Part shown: in pieces, positions 43,015 through 50,933 of the stretch
Layout of the letters: every line of letters starts with the position of its first letter
Position numbering within the stretch: position 1 is the stretch's first letter
Assembly: GCA_004294385.1 (NCBI GenBank)
Contig: REAP01000025.1
Location: 1-64,000, forward strand
Length of the DNA: 64,000 bases
From: Oscillatoriales cyanobacterium
GTDB taxonomy: Bacteria > Cyanobacteriota > Cyanobacteriia > Cyanobacteriales > Microcoleaceae
Direction: 5' to 3'
Notes under the pieces: model-generated
Told to the model about the DNA's origin: nothing
What the model saw: the letters and a program-made list of their open reading frames with translations, nothing else
Databases searched by the model: none
Position numbers and translations under genes: made by a program

Positions 43015-44295
43015 TCAACTAATCTTTGCACCAACACTGGATTTTTCTGTTGTCATTGCTGCTTCTGGAATTTCTGAAATTGCCTTCCGGCTAAAAAACT
43101 GAAAATACAGAGAAACAAAAAATTCTTTAGCAGGAAACAGGATAAATGTCAAAGGATTGATTGTAACAATGATATTGCGGGCATCGGCTTTAGCTTGCTT
43201 GACAATTTGCTGAGCCACCCAATCTGGCGACATAATGCCGATCGGGTTTAAATTACTTTTAAACGGCCCGCAAATTAATTTCCGAACAATGCAAGGTGCA
43301 TCCAGCCGTCGCAGCGTTACCAAGTCTCCCAATGCCCGCTTGCTGAGTTCATAGAGAGGACTGACAGCAGGAATTACTTCAGCTTCAGAAGTGTTGACCC
43401 AAACTTCTTTGTTCGCTATGTTTTCGTTAGTGCGGACGGTTAGGAAAAAGAGTTCCATCAGCCGTAACGCCGAAAAAGTGTTGATTTCGTAAGATTGTGC
43501 GATCGCCTCTCCAGTTCTTTCTCCATGCAAATTAATCCCGTGATTGATCACAAGAATATCAACTTTTTCTAACAATTTTGCTAAATCTGCCTCTTGACCT
43601 ATTTGCCAAGTTATGGTTTTCACAGGCAAACTTTCACCATCAATATTCAAAGTAATTGTTTGATTTCCCGATGTGAGGGCGATAACTTTCGCACCCGCTT
43701 TATGCAGATGTTTTAGCAACAAATGTCCTAAAGTTCCCGATGCACCGGTGACGGCTACAGTTTTGCCTTTGAGAGAAAGTGCAGTGCCCATAAGTTTATC
43801 TATTAAGGTGAAAGTACCACAATAGTAAGCATTTTGATTATCGAAATGATGCTTCCAGTGGTAAGGTTTATTCACAAACCAATTCCCAGGTGGAGTTAGG
43901 AAGTTTCCTGGTTGATGGGTGATGTCAGTTAACTCATCTGCACCCTTGATGCCGATCGCACGGGCGATCGCACTCAACAAAAAGCCTAAAGTATAAACAC
44001 AACCCCCTGCTGCGCCCCAGTGATATTCCGGGATTGCAAAATATGCTACAAGCCACAGCAACAAGCCTAAAATCATCATAGACGCAGCTTCGGGCACATC
44101 ATGACGCCAGTGTGCTTGCTTGTAAATTTTCTCGCTCACAGGGGTCAAATTCGGGCGGAAAACCCGGTGATGCCAAGCGTGTAGCTTTTGCAAGGGTGGC
44201 AAATAGTGGGAGGCGACGTGATAAAAGTCTCGTACTATTTCTGCCCAGCAGACAGAAGCTATTGCCAAAGCGCCGACTATCCAGTAATTTACCAT
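43015..44295 (-). CDS. Fused sterol-desaturase-like hydroxylase / short-chain dehydrogenase
   Basis: A 426-aa fusion. The N-terminal ~170 residues are a membrane fatty-acid-hydroxylase/sterol-desaturase module with His clusters HVASH and HAWHH near residues 27-45 and HWKHH near residue 150, likely a di-iron site. From about residue 180 there is an SDR domain: VAVTGASGTLGH (NAD(P) binding), VINHG near residue 255 and an S...YELSK catalytic set near residue 320. Such bifunctional proteins occur in cyanobacteria; the reaction is unknown but should involve a lipid-type substrate at the membrane. ATG at 44295. Confidence 0.88.
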   Translation of the reverse strand: MVNYWIVGALAIASVCWAEIVRDFYHVASHYLPPLQKLHAWHHRVFRPNLTPVSEKIYKQAHWRHDVPEAASMMILGLLLWLVAYFAIPEYHWGAAGGCVYTLGFLLSAIARAIGIKGADELTDITHQPGNFLTPPGNWFVNKPYHWKHHFDNQNAYYCGTFTLIDKLMGTALSLKGKTVAVTGASGTLGHLLLKHLHKAGAKVIALTSGNQTITLNIDGESLPVKTITWQIGQEADLAKLLEKVDILVINHGINLHGERTGEAIAQSYEINTFSALRLMELFFLTVRTNENIANKEVWVNTSEAEVIPAVSPLYELSKRALGDLVTLRRLDAPCIVRKLICGPFKSNLNPIGIMSPDWVAQQIVKQAKADARNIIVTINPLTFILFPAKEFFVSLYFQFFSRKAISEIPEAAMTTEKSSVGAKIS

Positions 44296-44368
44296 GCTCG
44301 CACCAGTTTAAAAATTGAGATATGAGATATTGTCTGTTGTGAAAGATAACTTAGAATGGTTTTTTTAG

Positions 44369-44992
44369 CTAGTCGGGAAGTTGACTCAGGCGTTTTAAAA
44401 TCTGCAAAACGCGGTACAATTCATTGCCGGGATTAGAAATAACAAATTCAGCCGATCGCGCATACTGCAAAGTTTCCCCTCTGACTAATTTAACAAAACT
44501 GAAGTTAGCGCCTGTGGCAATCATACCAAAAGTAGGAGTTTCGCGATCGGGATCTGCGAGCATATATGTCAGGAGTTGGGAAAGTGCTTCGTCAGTGGAG
44601 AAAGCAAGTTGTTTGGATTCAATTACTGTCACCCATAAGTTTGCCTTCATAATGAGGATATCTATTCTGCCTTCGATGATTCTGCCTTCGTCTTCCTCTT
44701 GAATGGCGATCGACTTTTCAGCTTTGACTTGAAAAGGAGACTCAAAGAGACCGGCAATAAACAAAATCGGGCTGATGATTGTCAGCTTCACTGCATTTTC
44801 CAAGACAGGCGGGGAGTCTACGAGGTTGTAGTAGATGTTTTGGATGCGATCGAGTAATTGTTTTTCTGAGTCTGTTACTTCGGGCAAGTTTTCTTGCCAT
44901 TCTCGAAAAAACTCCAGATTCCGAACTCGTTGTAAACCGAAGTTATCGATTAAATAGCGGAGGTTGATGTCTCTTGCTTGTAATTTTTGCAT
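44369..44992 (-). CDS. PD-(D/E)XK nuclease-like protein (type I restriction R N-terminus-like)
   Basis: A 207-aa protein. The central part reads EGRIDILIMKANLWVTVIESKQ (D near residue 112, E-x-K near 124-126), the catalytic core of PD-(D/E)XK nucleases as in the HsdR N-terminal domain. No helicase follows. A Gln-containing helix (LSQLLTYMLA) comes next, consistent with the fold. Similar free-standing proteins are common in cyanobacteria and annotated as restriction endonuclease subunit R. ATG at 44992. It lies 95 bp beyond the DUF262 operon on the same strand but looks separately transcribed. Confidence 0.8.
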   Translation of the reverse strand: MQKLQARDINLRYLIDNFGLQRVRNLEFFREWQENLPEVTDSEKQLLDRIQNIYYNLVDSPPVLENAVKLTIISPILFIAGLFESPFQVKAEKSIAIQEEDEGRIIEGRIDILIMKANLWVTVIESKQLAFSTDEALSQLLTYMLADPDRETPTFGMIATGANFSFVKLVRGETLQYARSAEFVISNPGNELYRVLQILKRLSQLPD

Positions 44993-45087
44993 GATGCTTG
45001 ATAAAATTTTTTATGGTTATTAATTAGTTTAGCATAATTGGGATTTTTAACCGCAGATGCCGGAGGTTGTAAACAGACCTTTTGATA

Positions 45088-46050
45088 TCAGGTCGGATAC
45101 TTATCAGTAGGAAGGTGGATGCCAACATAACCGATAATCACCTTTGTTGTCTTTACTTTTGGGAAGAAGTGAATTCGCCAATTGCATTCTTTCAGTTTGA
45201 CGTGTCGTTCAAACAGACGTTCCTCACCGTCAGGACAAAGAAAAGTTCGCTCTTTCCAATATTGGTTAAGAGTAGATTCACTTTCTCCCGACTCCTCAAA
45301 GGGATAACCCTCTAGACTAAAATATCCCGCCTGCCAAGTCTTAGCGCACTTATCAAGAACCGACAATACTTCTAAAACAAGTTCGAGCTTTTTTTCTCCT
45401 GTACGAAGTCTTCGCAACTGCTTATTGCCAGCCTTACAAAATTGCAGACTAGGGAACAACTCATCTCTACGATTCCAGAGTTCCATCCCGTTAAGCCGAT
45501 CGGGTTGAAGACGCTTCTGAATCCAATTAGCGTGTTCGAGAACGTGATTTTCCTGACTAGCATGAAGAACCTCTACACTTTCTTGTATCAGCTCCTCGTT
45601 ATCATCAATTTGTATTAGTTCTAACTTGATGCGACTGCTATTCCACAGCGATTCTGAATTAAAACTAATTGCCAATGTTTCAAGGTAGTACGCAACTTTA
45701 AAGCCTTCTGCTTGAGTCCCTTGCAAACTACCCAACTCGCAATCTGAATCTTGAATAGTTTTAATCTTTACATCAGTAATATCAACGGATAAAGGACTCT
45801 TAGTTGCAAGCGTTCTCAGAAAAGTCCGCTCGTCTTTATTAACTTCAGGATCGATAAGCCAACAAGAAAGAGGATAGTTTTCTGCCAGTATGATAGCAAA
45901 AAAATCTTCTTTAGTACGCATTGCCTTCAATCCACAGCCTTTAGCTGCAACCATCGTCCTAATCAATTCTGCCATCCATTGTCGTGCTATGGAAATATCA
46001 GGAGCAAGAGTTCGTGCAGACAGTTCATTAAACACCATCTCCAAATCCAT
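45088..46050 (-). CDS. Unknown protein, third gene of the DUF262-DUF3696 operon
   Basis: A 320-aa protein I do not recognise as a named family. No signal or membrane segment. The N-terminal half is mixed alpha/beta and may be a scaffold. The C-terminal ~65 residues (LFERHVKLKECNWRIHFFPK, then KVIIGYVGIHLPT) show the strand pattern of RelE/ParE-like or similar small toxins, in which a basic, aromatic-rich sheet ends in an IGYIGxHL-type strand; this is a resemblance only. It starts 3 bp after the ATPase stop (ATG at 46050), so translational coupling is likely. It could be the effector of the system or a specificity partner. Confidence 0.75.
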   Translation of the reverse strand: MDLEMVFNELSARTLAPDISIARQWMAELIRTMVAAKGCGLKAMRTKEDFFAIILAENYPLSCWLIDPEVNKDERTFLRTLATKSPLSVDITDVKIKTIQDSDCELGSLQGTQAEGFKVAYYLETLAISFNSESLWNSSRIKLELIQIDDNEELIQESVEVLHASQENHVLEHANWIQKRLQPDRLNGMELWNRRDELFPSLQFCKAGNKQLRRLRTGEKKLELVLEVLSVLDKCAKTWQAGYFSLEGYPFEESGESESTLNQYWKERTFLCPDGEERLFERHVKLKECNWRIHFFPKVKTTKVIIGYVGIHLPTDKYPT

Positions 46051-46053
46051 CGC

Positions 46054-47202
46054 TTATTCTCCTTTCACCGCAGGTTGCAACAAAATCTCCAAGCTGTTGT
46101 CCCACTCATCAAAAAAACCATCTGGCCATCGATCAATTCGTCCGTTGCGATCGATCTTTGGCGATATTACTTCAGTCACAGCTTGTCCTTCTTTATTTTG
46201 ACGCTGGAAGTAGTGCAATTGAACATCTTTTGGGTCAAGTTTACCCCCGTGAACCGCAAGGCGAATCCCATTTAAAACATGATCGCTGTGAGTTTCTATC
46301 ACAACTTGAACGCCACCGCTAGCTGCCAAAGCTAATAATTGACCCATTTTAACTTGTCCTTTGGGATGGAGATGCGCTTCTGGATTTTCAATTAAAATGA
46401 TTGTACCAGGTGTTGATGCAAGTGCCGCTACAATAATTGGTAAAGTGTAGCTAATTCCAAATCCCACATTAGTTGCACGGTAAGGATTACTATCTCCATA
46501 GGAATATTGAAAACTCATCAAATCGACATCAGATTTGGCGTCAATTTTGAGCCGCGTACCCGGACTAATTTCTCCCATCCATGCCTCAACTTGATCGATC
46601 AAATCCATTGATTTTGCCGAAGATAAGTCTCTTTGAGTCTTTAATTTTACCTCTGGATGGCTGAGACTACTATTGGGAATACCTTTCTGTCCATTAATAG
46701 CAAGAAAATGAGCAGCATATTCACCTTTGGTACCGAGTTGACCAAGCTGTCGTACTTGGTAATCTGACATTTCATTAAATGGGCGCGGCCCGATCCGTTC
46801 TGCCTGAAGATAATGAAATTTATTGCCAAAAAGATTCGATTTATACACTTCCGAGCTAACTGGTTCCGAGTCAATGCTCAATACATCTACCTCTCTGTCA
46901 TATTTGAAGCGCCATAACGCTTTGCTGTTGTTTTCCAAAACAATCTCAAAACCAATTAAGTCCTCTTTTGCTCCCTCAAAAAGTGCGTCCTGAGCAGTAC
47001 CAATATTCACGAAATCGCCATTAAGCGCCAACCCTTTTTCTGGCAACAAACCTTGTTGATAAGATTGTCGCAGCAGCAGGAGCGATTGCATAACAGAAGA
47101 TTTACCAGTGCTGTTTAAGCCAGAAAACAAAGTAAGTTTTTTGAATTCCAATAACTGATTTGCAAAAGGTTTAAAGTTGAGCAAGTGTAGCGAAGTAATC
47201 AT
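46054..47202 (-). CDS. DUF3696 AAA ATPase (ABC/OLD-like)
   Basis: A 382-aa ATPase of the ABC/SMC-type AAA15 group. Walker A GLNSTGKSS is near residues 28-36, a signature-like segment precedes Walker B IILIENPEAHLHP near residue 270, and a catalytic His-switch-like THSDH follows near residue 303. The C-terminal DRWPDGFFDEW motif is the hallmark of DUF3696. There is no TOPRIM domain as in OLD nucleases. The start ATG at 47202 overlaps the DUF262 stop by 4 bp (ATGA-type), and the stop is 3 bp from the third gene: one transcriptional unit. Its partners suggest it powers or gates a nuclease or toxin. Confidence 0.9.
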   Translation of the reverse strand: MITSLHLLNFKPFANQLLEFKKLTLFSGLNSTGKSSVMQSLLLLRQSYQQGLLPEKGLALNGDFVNIGTAQDALFEGAKEDLIGFEIVLENNSKALWRFKYDREVDVLSIDSEPVSSEVYKSNLFGNKFHYLQAERIGPRPFNEMSDYQVRQLGQLGTKGEYAAHFLAINGQKGIPNSSLSHPEVKLKTQRDLSSAKSMDLIDQVEAWMGEISPGTRLKIDAKSDVDLMSFQYSYGDSNPYRATNVGFGISYTLPIIVAALASTPGTIILIENPEAHLHPKGQVKMGQLLALAASGGVQVVIETHSDHVLNGIRLAVHGGKLDPKDVQLHYFQRQNKEGQAVTEVISPKIDRNGRIDRWPDGFFDEWDNSLEILLQPAVKGE

Positions 47203-48353
47203 GCCAGAACCTCCCGAATTATTTGTTCAATTATCATAAATCTGTACTCTATTTTTTCCGCTGCTTGAGAGATAGAAGCTGAAAATTCTCGATCGCTATC
47301 TACATAATTTTTAAATTTTTCAATCAAATTCTCCTTTCGTTGCTTCAAAATCTGAATTTGGTCATCGCTAAGCAAACTGAGATTAACAGACCAAACTTCA
47401 AATAGTGCTTTATTAATTGGAAACTTTTTTGTTTGATGTTCGGATATTTTACGGAAGGCATTTTTTCCGAAAATTTCCCATGCTGCAACCATAGCTTTTT
47501 TGAAATCATTTTCAATTACTTCTAATTCTAGTTCAGGCATATTATTGACTTTAGATAATGCCTTACTTAAAAACAAATTTCTTTTCTCGGATGGATCATT
47601 TTTATAAGATGTAAGCGTAAAGGCTAAAAAACCGAGTATAAATTCCCGATCATCCATCCGCATTTTACGCAACTTACTCAGATTAGTCACTTGCTCGAAT
47701 TCATCAGATGTCGCAAGTTGAGCTAAAAACTTTGTTGCCTTACCTGGGTTAAGAGCATGGCGGAGTTCTTGGGGAGTCATTGGTAATCCCCCTGTATTAA
47801 TGCGTTTGAAAATGTTATATTTAACTTCAGGAGGCGTACCTTTTTCAATCAAATAAACTGTCACCTGAGTTTCTTGAATGCGACGCTGGTATCGGCGTTC
47901 TATTTCATCATAAGTTTTGCCATCAAAATTGGTTAAATATTCTAGTCCGCATAACCTAAGTGTTTTATCGCTCATAAATTGCTTCAGAGCAGATAGGCGC
48001 TGCAATCCATCTACAACCAGCCATTTATCTTCATCAGTTGCATCAATATAAAAAGCTGGTAATGGAATCCGAATTAGGATCGACTCAATCAGTCTGCTTT
48101 TAGCGTCATTTTTCCAGATGTTTGCATGGCGCTGAAAGTCGGGTGCTAAATCAAGAGCTGCCTCATCGATTCTTCTTAGGAGTTGCTCAATAGTTGGTTC
48201 TTTGGTAAAAATATTAATTTTTTCAGGGTCATATATCAATCTGTCTGTTTCATAAGGTTCATTATCGTTATCTTCTTCTTGACTTAGATTTAAGTCATCA
48301 ATCATCGAATCTTGGTTGAATACTTGCTGTTCTAGTTCTGACTGACTTACCAT
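47199..48353 (-). CDS. DUF262 (GmrS/ParB-like) protein
   Basis: A 384-aa protein of the DUF262 family, which shares the ParB/Srx nucleotide-binding fold and is the N-terminal half of GmrSD modification-dependent restriction enzymes. Motifs: LAPDFQR near residue 72, DGLQRLSAL near residue 115 (usually DGQQR), FKRINTGG near residue 188 and PQELRHAL near residue 198. The DUF1524 HNH nuclease half is absent, so it is not a complete GmrSD. Start ATG at 48353 follows AAAGGAG at a good spacing. First gene of the three-gene operon. Confidence 0.9.
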   Translation of the reverse strand: MVSQSELEQQVFNQDSMIDDLNLSQEEDNDNEPYETDRLIYDPEKINIFTKEPTIEQLLRRIDEAALDLAPDFQRHANIWKNDAKSRLIESILIRIPLPAFYIDATDEDKWLVVDGLQRLSALKQFMSDKTLRLCGLEYLTNFDGKTYDEIERRYQRRIQETQVTVYLIEKGTPPEVKYNIFKRINTGGLPMTPQELRHALNPGKATKFLAQLATSDEFEQVTNLSKLRKMRMDDREFILGFLAFTLTSYKNDPSEKRNLFLSKALSKVNNMPELELEVIENDFKKAMVAAWEIFGKNAFRKISEHQTKKFPINKALFEVWSVNLSLLSDDQIQILKQRKENLIEKFKNYVDSDREFSASISQAAEKIEYRFMIIEQIIREVLA

Positions 48354-48483
48354 AGAAATACTCCTTTGTGTTAACTTTTATCCAGTATTTGTTTGATAAA
48401 CTTTATCTTACTATTTTAGCAAATAACAGCCTAAAATTAGCTAAAATACAAGATGCCGACGCATCACAACAGGAGGTAAAGCC

Positions 48484-48573
48484 ATGATTGATCCCGCAAA
48501 TCTCAGCCGCATCACCATTCCCCCTTTGGAAAATGGCGACTTGCTCAGCCGTGCCGAATTATCTATTCCATAA
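48484..48573 (+). pseudogene. Uma2-family (DUF820) N-terminal fragment
   Basis: ATG at 48484, preceded by a good ribosome site (GGAGG), encodes 29 residues: MIDPANLSRITIPPLENGDL followed by LSRAEL, then a premature stop. This matches the usual opening of Uma2-type PD-(D/E)XK proteins (PPLENGDxLTRxEF), after which the rest is missing. A remnant of a gene lost next to the DUF262 operon. Confidence 0.6.
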
Positions 48574-48596
48574 TCAACCAAAATTTGATATTATGC

Positions 48597-50279
48597 CTAC
48601 AAACGACAAGTTTGCCTTGCTCTTTCATCCTCCGGTTCTTGCCACCCAAATGAAAAATGACTCACTGCATTAATTTGCGGTGTCGCAGCACGAATTGCCT
48701 GCATTTGAATTTCCAAAGACGGCCTATTTTTTAGCGGTTTTCCCCAATCACCCGCGATCGCCGGAATGATTTTTACTCCCGGAGGTGCTAAACTCAATGT
48801 CCGTTGCACCTGCGGCACAATACAGCTTACATCTCCGCAATTGCCGTAAGACATCGCGTGAAATTCCGCAGAAGCCGGAAACCTGTCCCAAGGCTGCAAT
48901 CTCGAATCAAATCCTCCTTGATTTATGATCTGATTCCCATTTGGAAAAAATACCGCTCCTACAGGTATTCCCATCTTTTGAGCAGGTTGAATTGCCATGC
49001 CAAAAAATTCTAAAACACCTTGAACTGCATGAGCAACACTCAGTTTCCAAAGGTCTTTTTGCAGAGTGCCAGTATCAGGCAAAATCGGTGTTGGCGTTGC
49101 TATTGGTGTTGGTTTTAGTGTTGGGCTTGGTGTAGAAATCGAAATAGTTGGTTTGCCATTGCCAGGATTTTTGGGAACTATATTTACTGTAGAATTTATT
49201 TTTTGAGGGGGAGTTAATTTGGGTGTTGGTGTTGCAATTGGTTTCGGAATTCGCCCTTGCCAAAGAGGTTCTTTTTCAGTCGGATACTGTTTAACTACGG
49301 CTTGAACATCAGCAACATTAATAAATCCTTTTGTCAAGTACCGCTGAATTAAATCTCGTCCTTGTTGATTGTTAGCGCGCTGCAAAAGAGCTTGCTGGGA
49401 TGCTGAGCCGTAAATCCACAAGTCTTTAACTTTGGTGGCGACAGAAGCTGGACCAACGCCTCGCAGATAGCGAATATAGTCAAATAACATTCCTTGTGGC
49501 CGACGTTTTAGCACTTGATTTACCAACAAGGAATAGTCTTGTCGCGCCTGGGGATTGTAGGGATCGATAAAGGCTTGATTTCCCGGAACTTCGCCGGAGT
49601 CATCGTTGATTCCGGCATCTTGAGCTACTGTTAAACTTGTCTGATTTTGACCGTTTTTCGCGAGGACTTGCTGTCTGTCAGAACGCTGAGAATAAGTATA
49701 GCCAAAGTTCATGGTAAATAACCAAGCATAAACTTTTAAACCTCGCTGTTTTCCTTTGGCGATCGCATTTTCTAGCAAATCGTATTTCTCGTAACCACGA
49801 TTTCTCACTACAGAAGGCCAAGCAGTCGGATTGTCTGCTGCTGGTAGCAGGACTTGACCGTCATAAAACACTTCGATATAGACTTGATTGTAGCCTTTAT
49901 TCACAACTTTGTCTAATACGCGATCGAGTTCTCCGGCTCTGACATCACAGGGATATAAGCGCAGCCAAACCGCTTGAGTTTGTGGCCAAGTTTTTTGACG
50001 ACATTCTGCACTTTCCCGCGCGTGCTTGTTCAAAATAGCAAAATATGCCTGCTGAGATTCTGGTTTTCCTGAGAGTGCGGCGCGGCGCAAGTCTTCTTTT
50101 TGATTGACTTGCTCTTTTGATAATTGACAATAGGCTGATGTTTGAGCAATAGCAGGTTGATTTTCGATAAATGGCCAGATAAGCTGGCTAATTAAGCTAC
50201 TGGTTAAAACGGCACTTACTACATTTAAAAAGCGTCGCTGCTGTTGAGGAATTGCGATGCGAGTTGGTGCAAATTTCAT
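48597..50279 (-). CDS. Family 10-like glycosylhydrolase, exported
   Basis: A 560-aa protein with a basic N-terminus and hydrophobic segment (about residues 14-45) ending near AIAQ, a signal peptide. The catalytic (beta/alpha)8-type part reads VWLRLYPCDV, YNQVYIEVFYDGQVLLP, GLKVYAWLFTMNF and ILFDYIRYLRG, the GHL10/DUF187 pattern. Between residues about 340 and 415 lies a Pro/Thr-rich low-complexity linker (PTPKLTPP, then PTPIATPTPIL) inside the protein. The C-terminus resumes a folded domain (GAVFFPNG, MSYGNCGD). It probably cleaves a cell-wall or surface polysaccharide. ATG at 50279. Confidence 0.85.
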   Translation of the reverse strand: MKFAPTRIAIPQQQRRFLNVVSAVLTSSLISQLIWPFIENQPAIAQTSAYCQLSKEQVNQKEDLRRAALSGKPESQQAYFAILNKHARESAECRQKTWPQTQAVWLRLYPCDVRAGELDRVLDKVVNKGYNQVYIEVFYDGQVLLPAADNPTAWPSVVRNRGYEKYDLLENAIAKGKQRGLKVYAWLFTMNFGYTYSQRSDRQQVLAKNGQNQTSLTVAQDAGINDDSGEVPGNQAFIDPYNPQARQDYSLLVNQVLKRRPQGMLFDYIRYLRGVGPASVATKVKDLWIYGSASQQALLQRANNQQGRDLIQRYLTKGFINVADVQAVVKQYPTEKEPLWQGRIPKPIATPTPKLTPPQKINSTVNIVPKNPGNGKPTISISTPSPTLKPTPIATPTPILPDTGTLQKDLWKLSVAHAVQGVLEFFGMAIQPAQKMGIPVGAVFFPNGNQIINQGGFDSRLQPWDRFPASAEFHAMSYGNCGDVSCIVPQVQRTLSLAPPGVKIIPAIAGDWGKPLKNRPSLEIQMQAIRAATPQINAVSHFSFGWQEPEDERARQTCRL

Positions 50280-50309
50280 GGGAAAACAGAGTATATTTAC
50301 AAATCAAAT

Positions 50310-50338
50310 AAACCCGGTTTCTTCGAGAAACCGGGTTT
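50310..50338. terminator. AAACCCGGTTTC hairpin upstream of the glycosylhydrolase
   Basis: AAACCCGGTTTC - TTCGA - GAAACCGGGTTT, a perfect 12-bp stem between psb27 and the glycosylhydrolase gene; on the minus strand it could terminate psb27 transcription. The same stem occurs in the repeats at 20931-21090. Confidence 0.7.
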
Positions 50339-50387
50339 CTGGAAAAAGCAAAAGCAACTTCCTCCTTTAACTCTCAGAAAACAAGAA

Positions 50388-50786
50388 TTAAGTTCCTCTT
50401 TTCAGAGCCATTTCCACTTGCTGAAATTCTGCTTCAAGACGTTTTTTCAACTTTTCAGGAACGGGACGATTTGGATAGGAACTGTAATGTCCAGCCAAAG
50501 AATTTAATGCTGTTCGCATTGTTGTGAAAGATGAAAGCTTGGTAAGAGCGGGATCGCGGCGGTAAGCAGCAGCAAAGTCATTGATTTTTGTACGAGCATC
50601 TGCTTGAGCTGCTGGTTTTTCTGGCGCACCATCTGGTAAAGTGAGCGCTGTTCTCAAGCTGCTGACTAAATCTAATGTGTCTTGGCGGTAATCTCCGCTC
50701 ATGGTGCCTGCAACACTGCTACAGCCGCTTACGCCGATGACAACAACTAATATTAGGGCTAACAGACGGGAAATGTAATGTTTCAT
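50388..50786 (-). CDS. psb27: Photosystem II assembly lipoprotein Psb27
   Basis: A 132-aa lumenal lipoprotein that binds CP43 during PSII assembly and repair and keeps the oxygen-evolving extrinsic proteins off. The signal peptide (residues ~1-20) ends in a lipobox, VSGC, giving an N-terminal lipid-modified Cys at 22. The mature part is a helical bundle: YRQDTLDLVSSLRTALTLPDG, then the RRDPALTKLSSFTTMRTALN region and the terminal RLEAEFQQVEMALKRG. Length and motifs are typical. ATG at 50786. It lies between recF and the glycosylhydrolase but has no functional tie to them. Confidence 0.95.
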   Translation of the reverse strand: MKHYISRLLALILVVVIGVSGCSSVAGTMSGDYRQDTLDLVSSLRTALTLPDGAPEKPAAQADARTKINDFAAAYRRDPALTKLSSFTTMRTALNSLAGHYSSYPNRPVPEKLKKRLEAEFQQVEMALKRGT

Positions 50787-50933
50787 AAGGGTTTGGAGAA
50801 ATGGCGGCGAAATTCGCGATGGAAATTAACCTTTATCCTATCTCGAATTAGGATACCAATGTCAATTTACAAAAAAAATATATTGATACCATAAAACATA
50901 TACTTTGTCAATCCAAAATCCAGAATCTAAAAT

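Noticed and set aside
47199..48353. Complete GmrSD restriction enzyme
   Set aside because: Only the DUF262 half is present; no DUF1524 HNH motif.
48488..48673. Open frame of 61 codons, plus strand
   Set aside because: Out of frame with the Uma2-like fragment and antisense to the glycosylhydrolase end.
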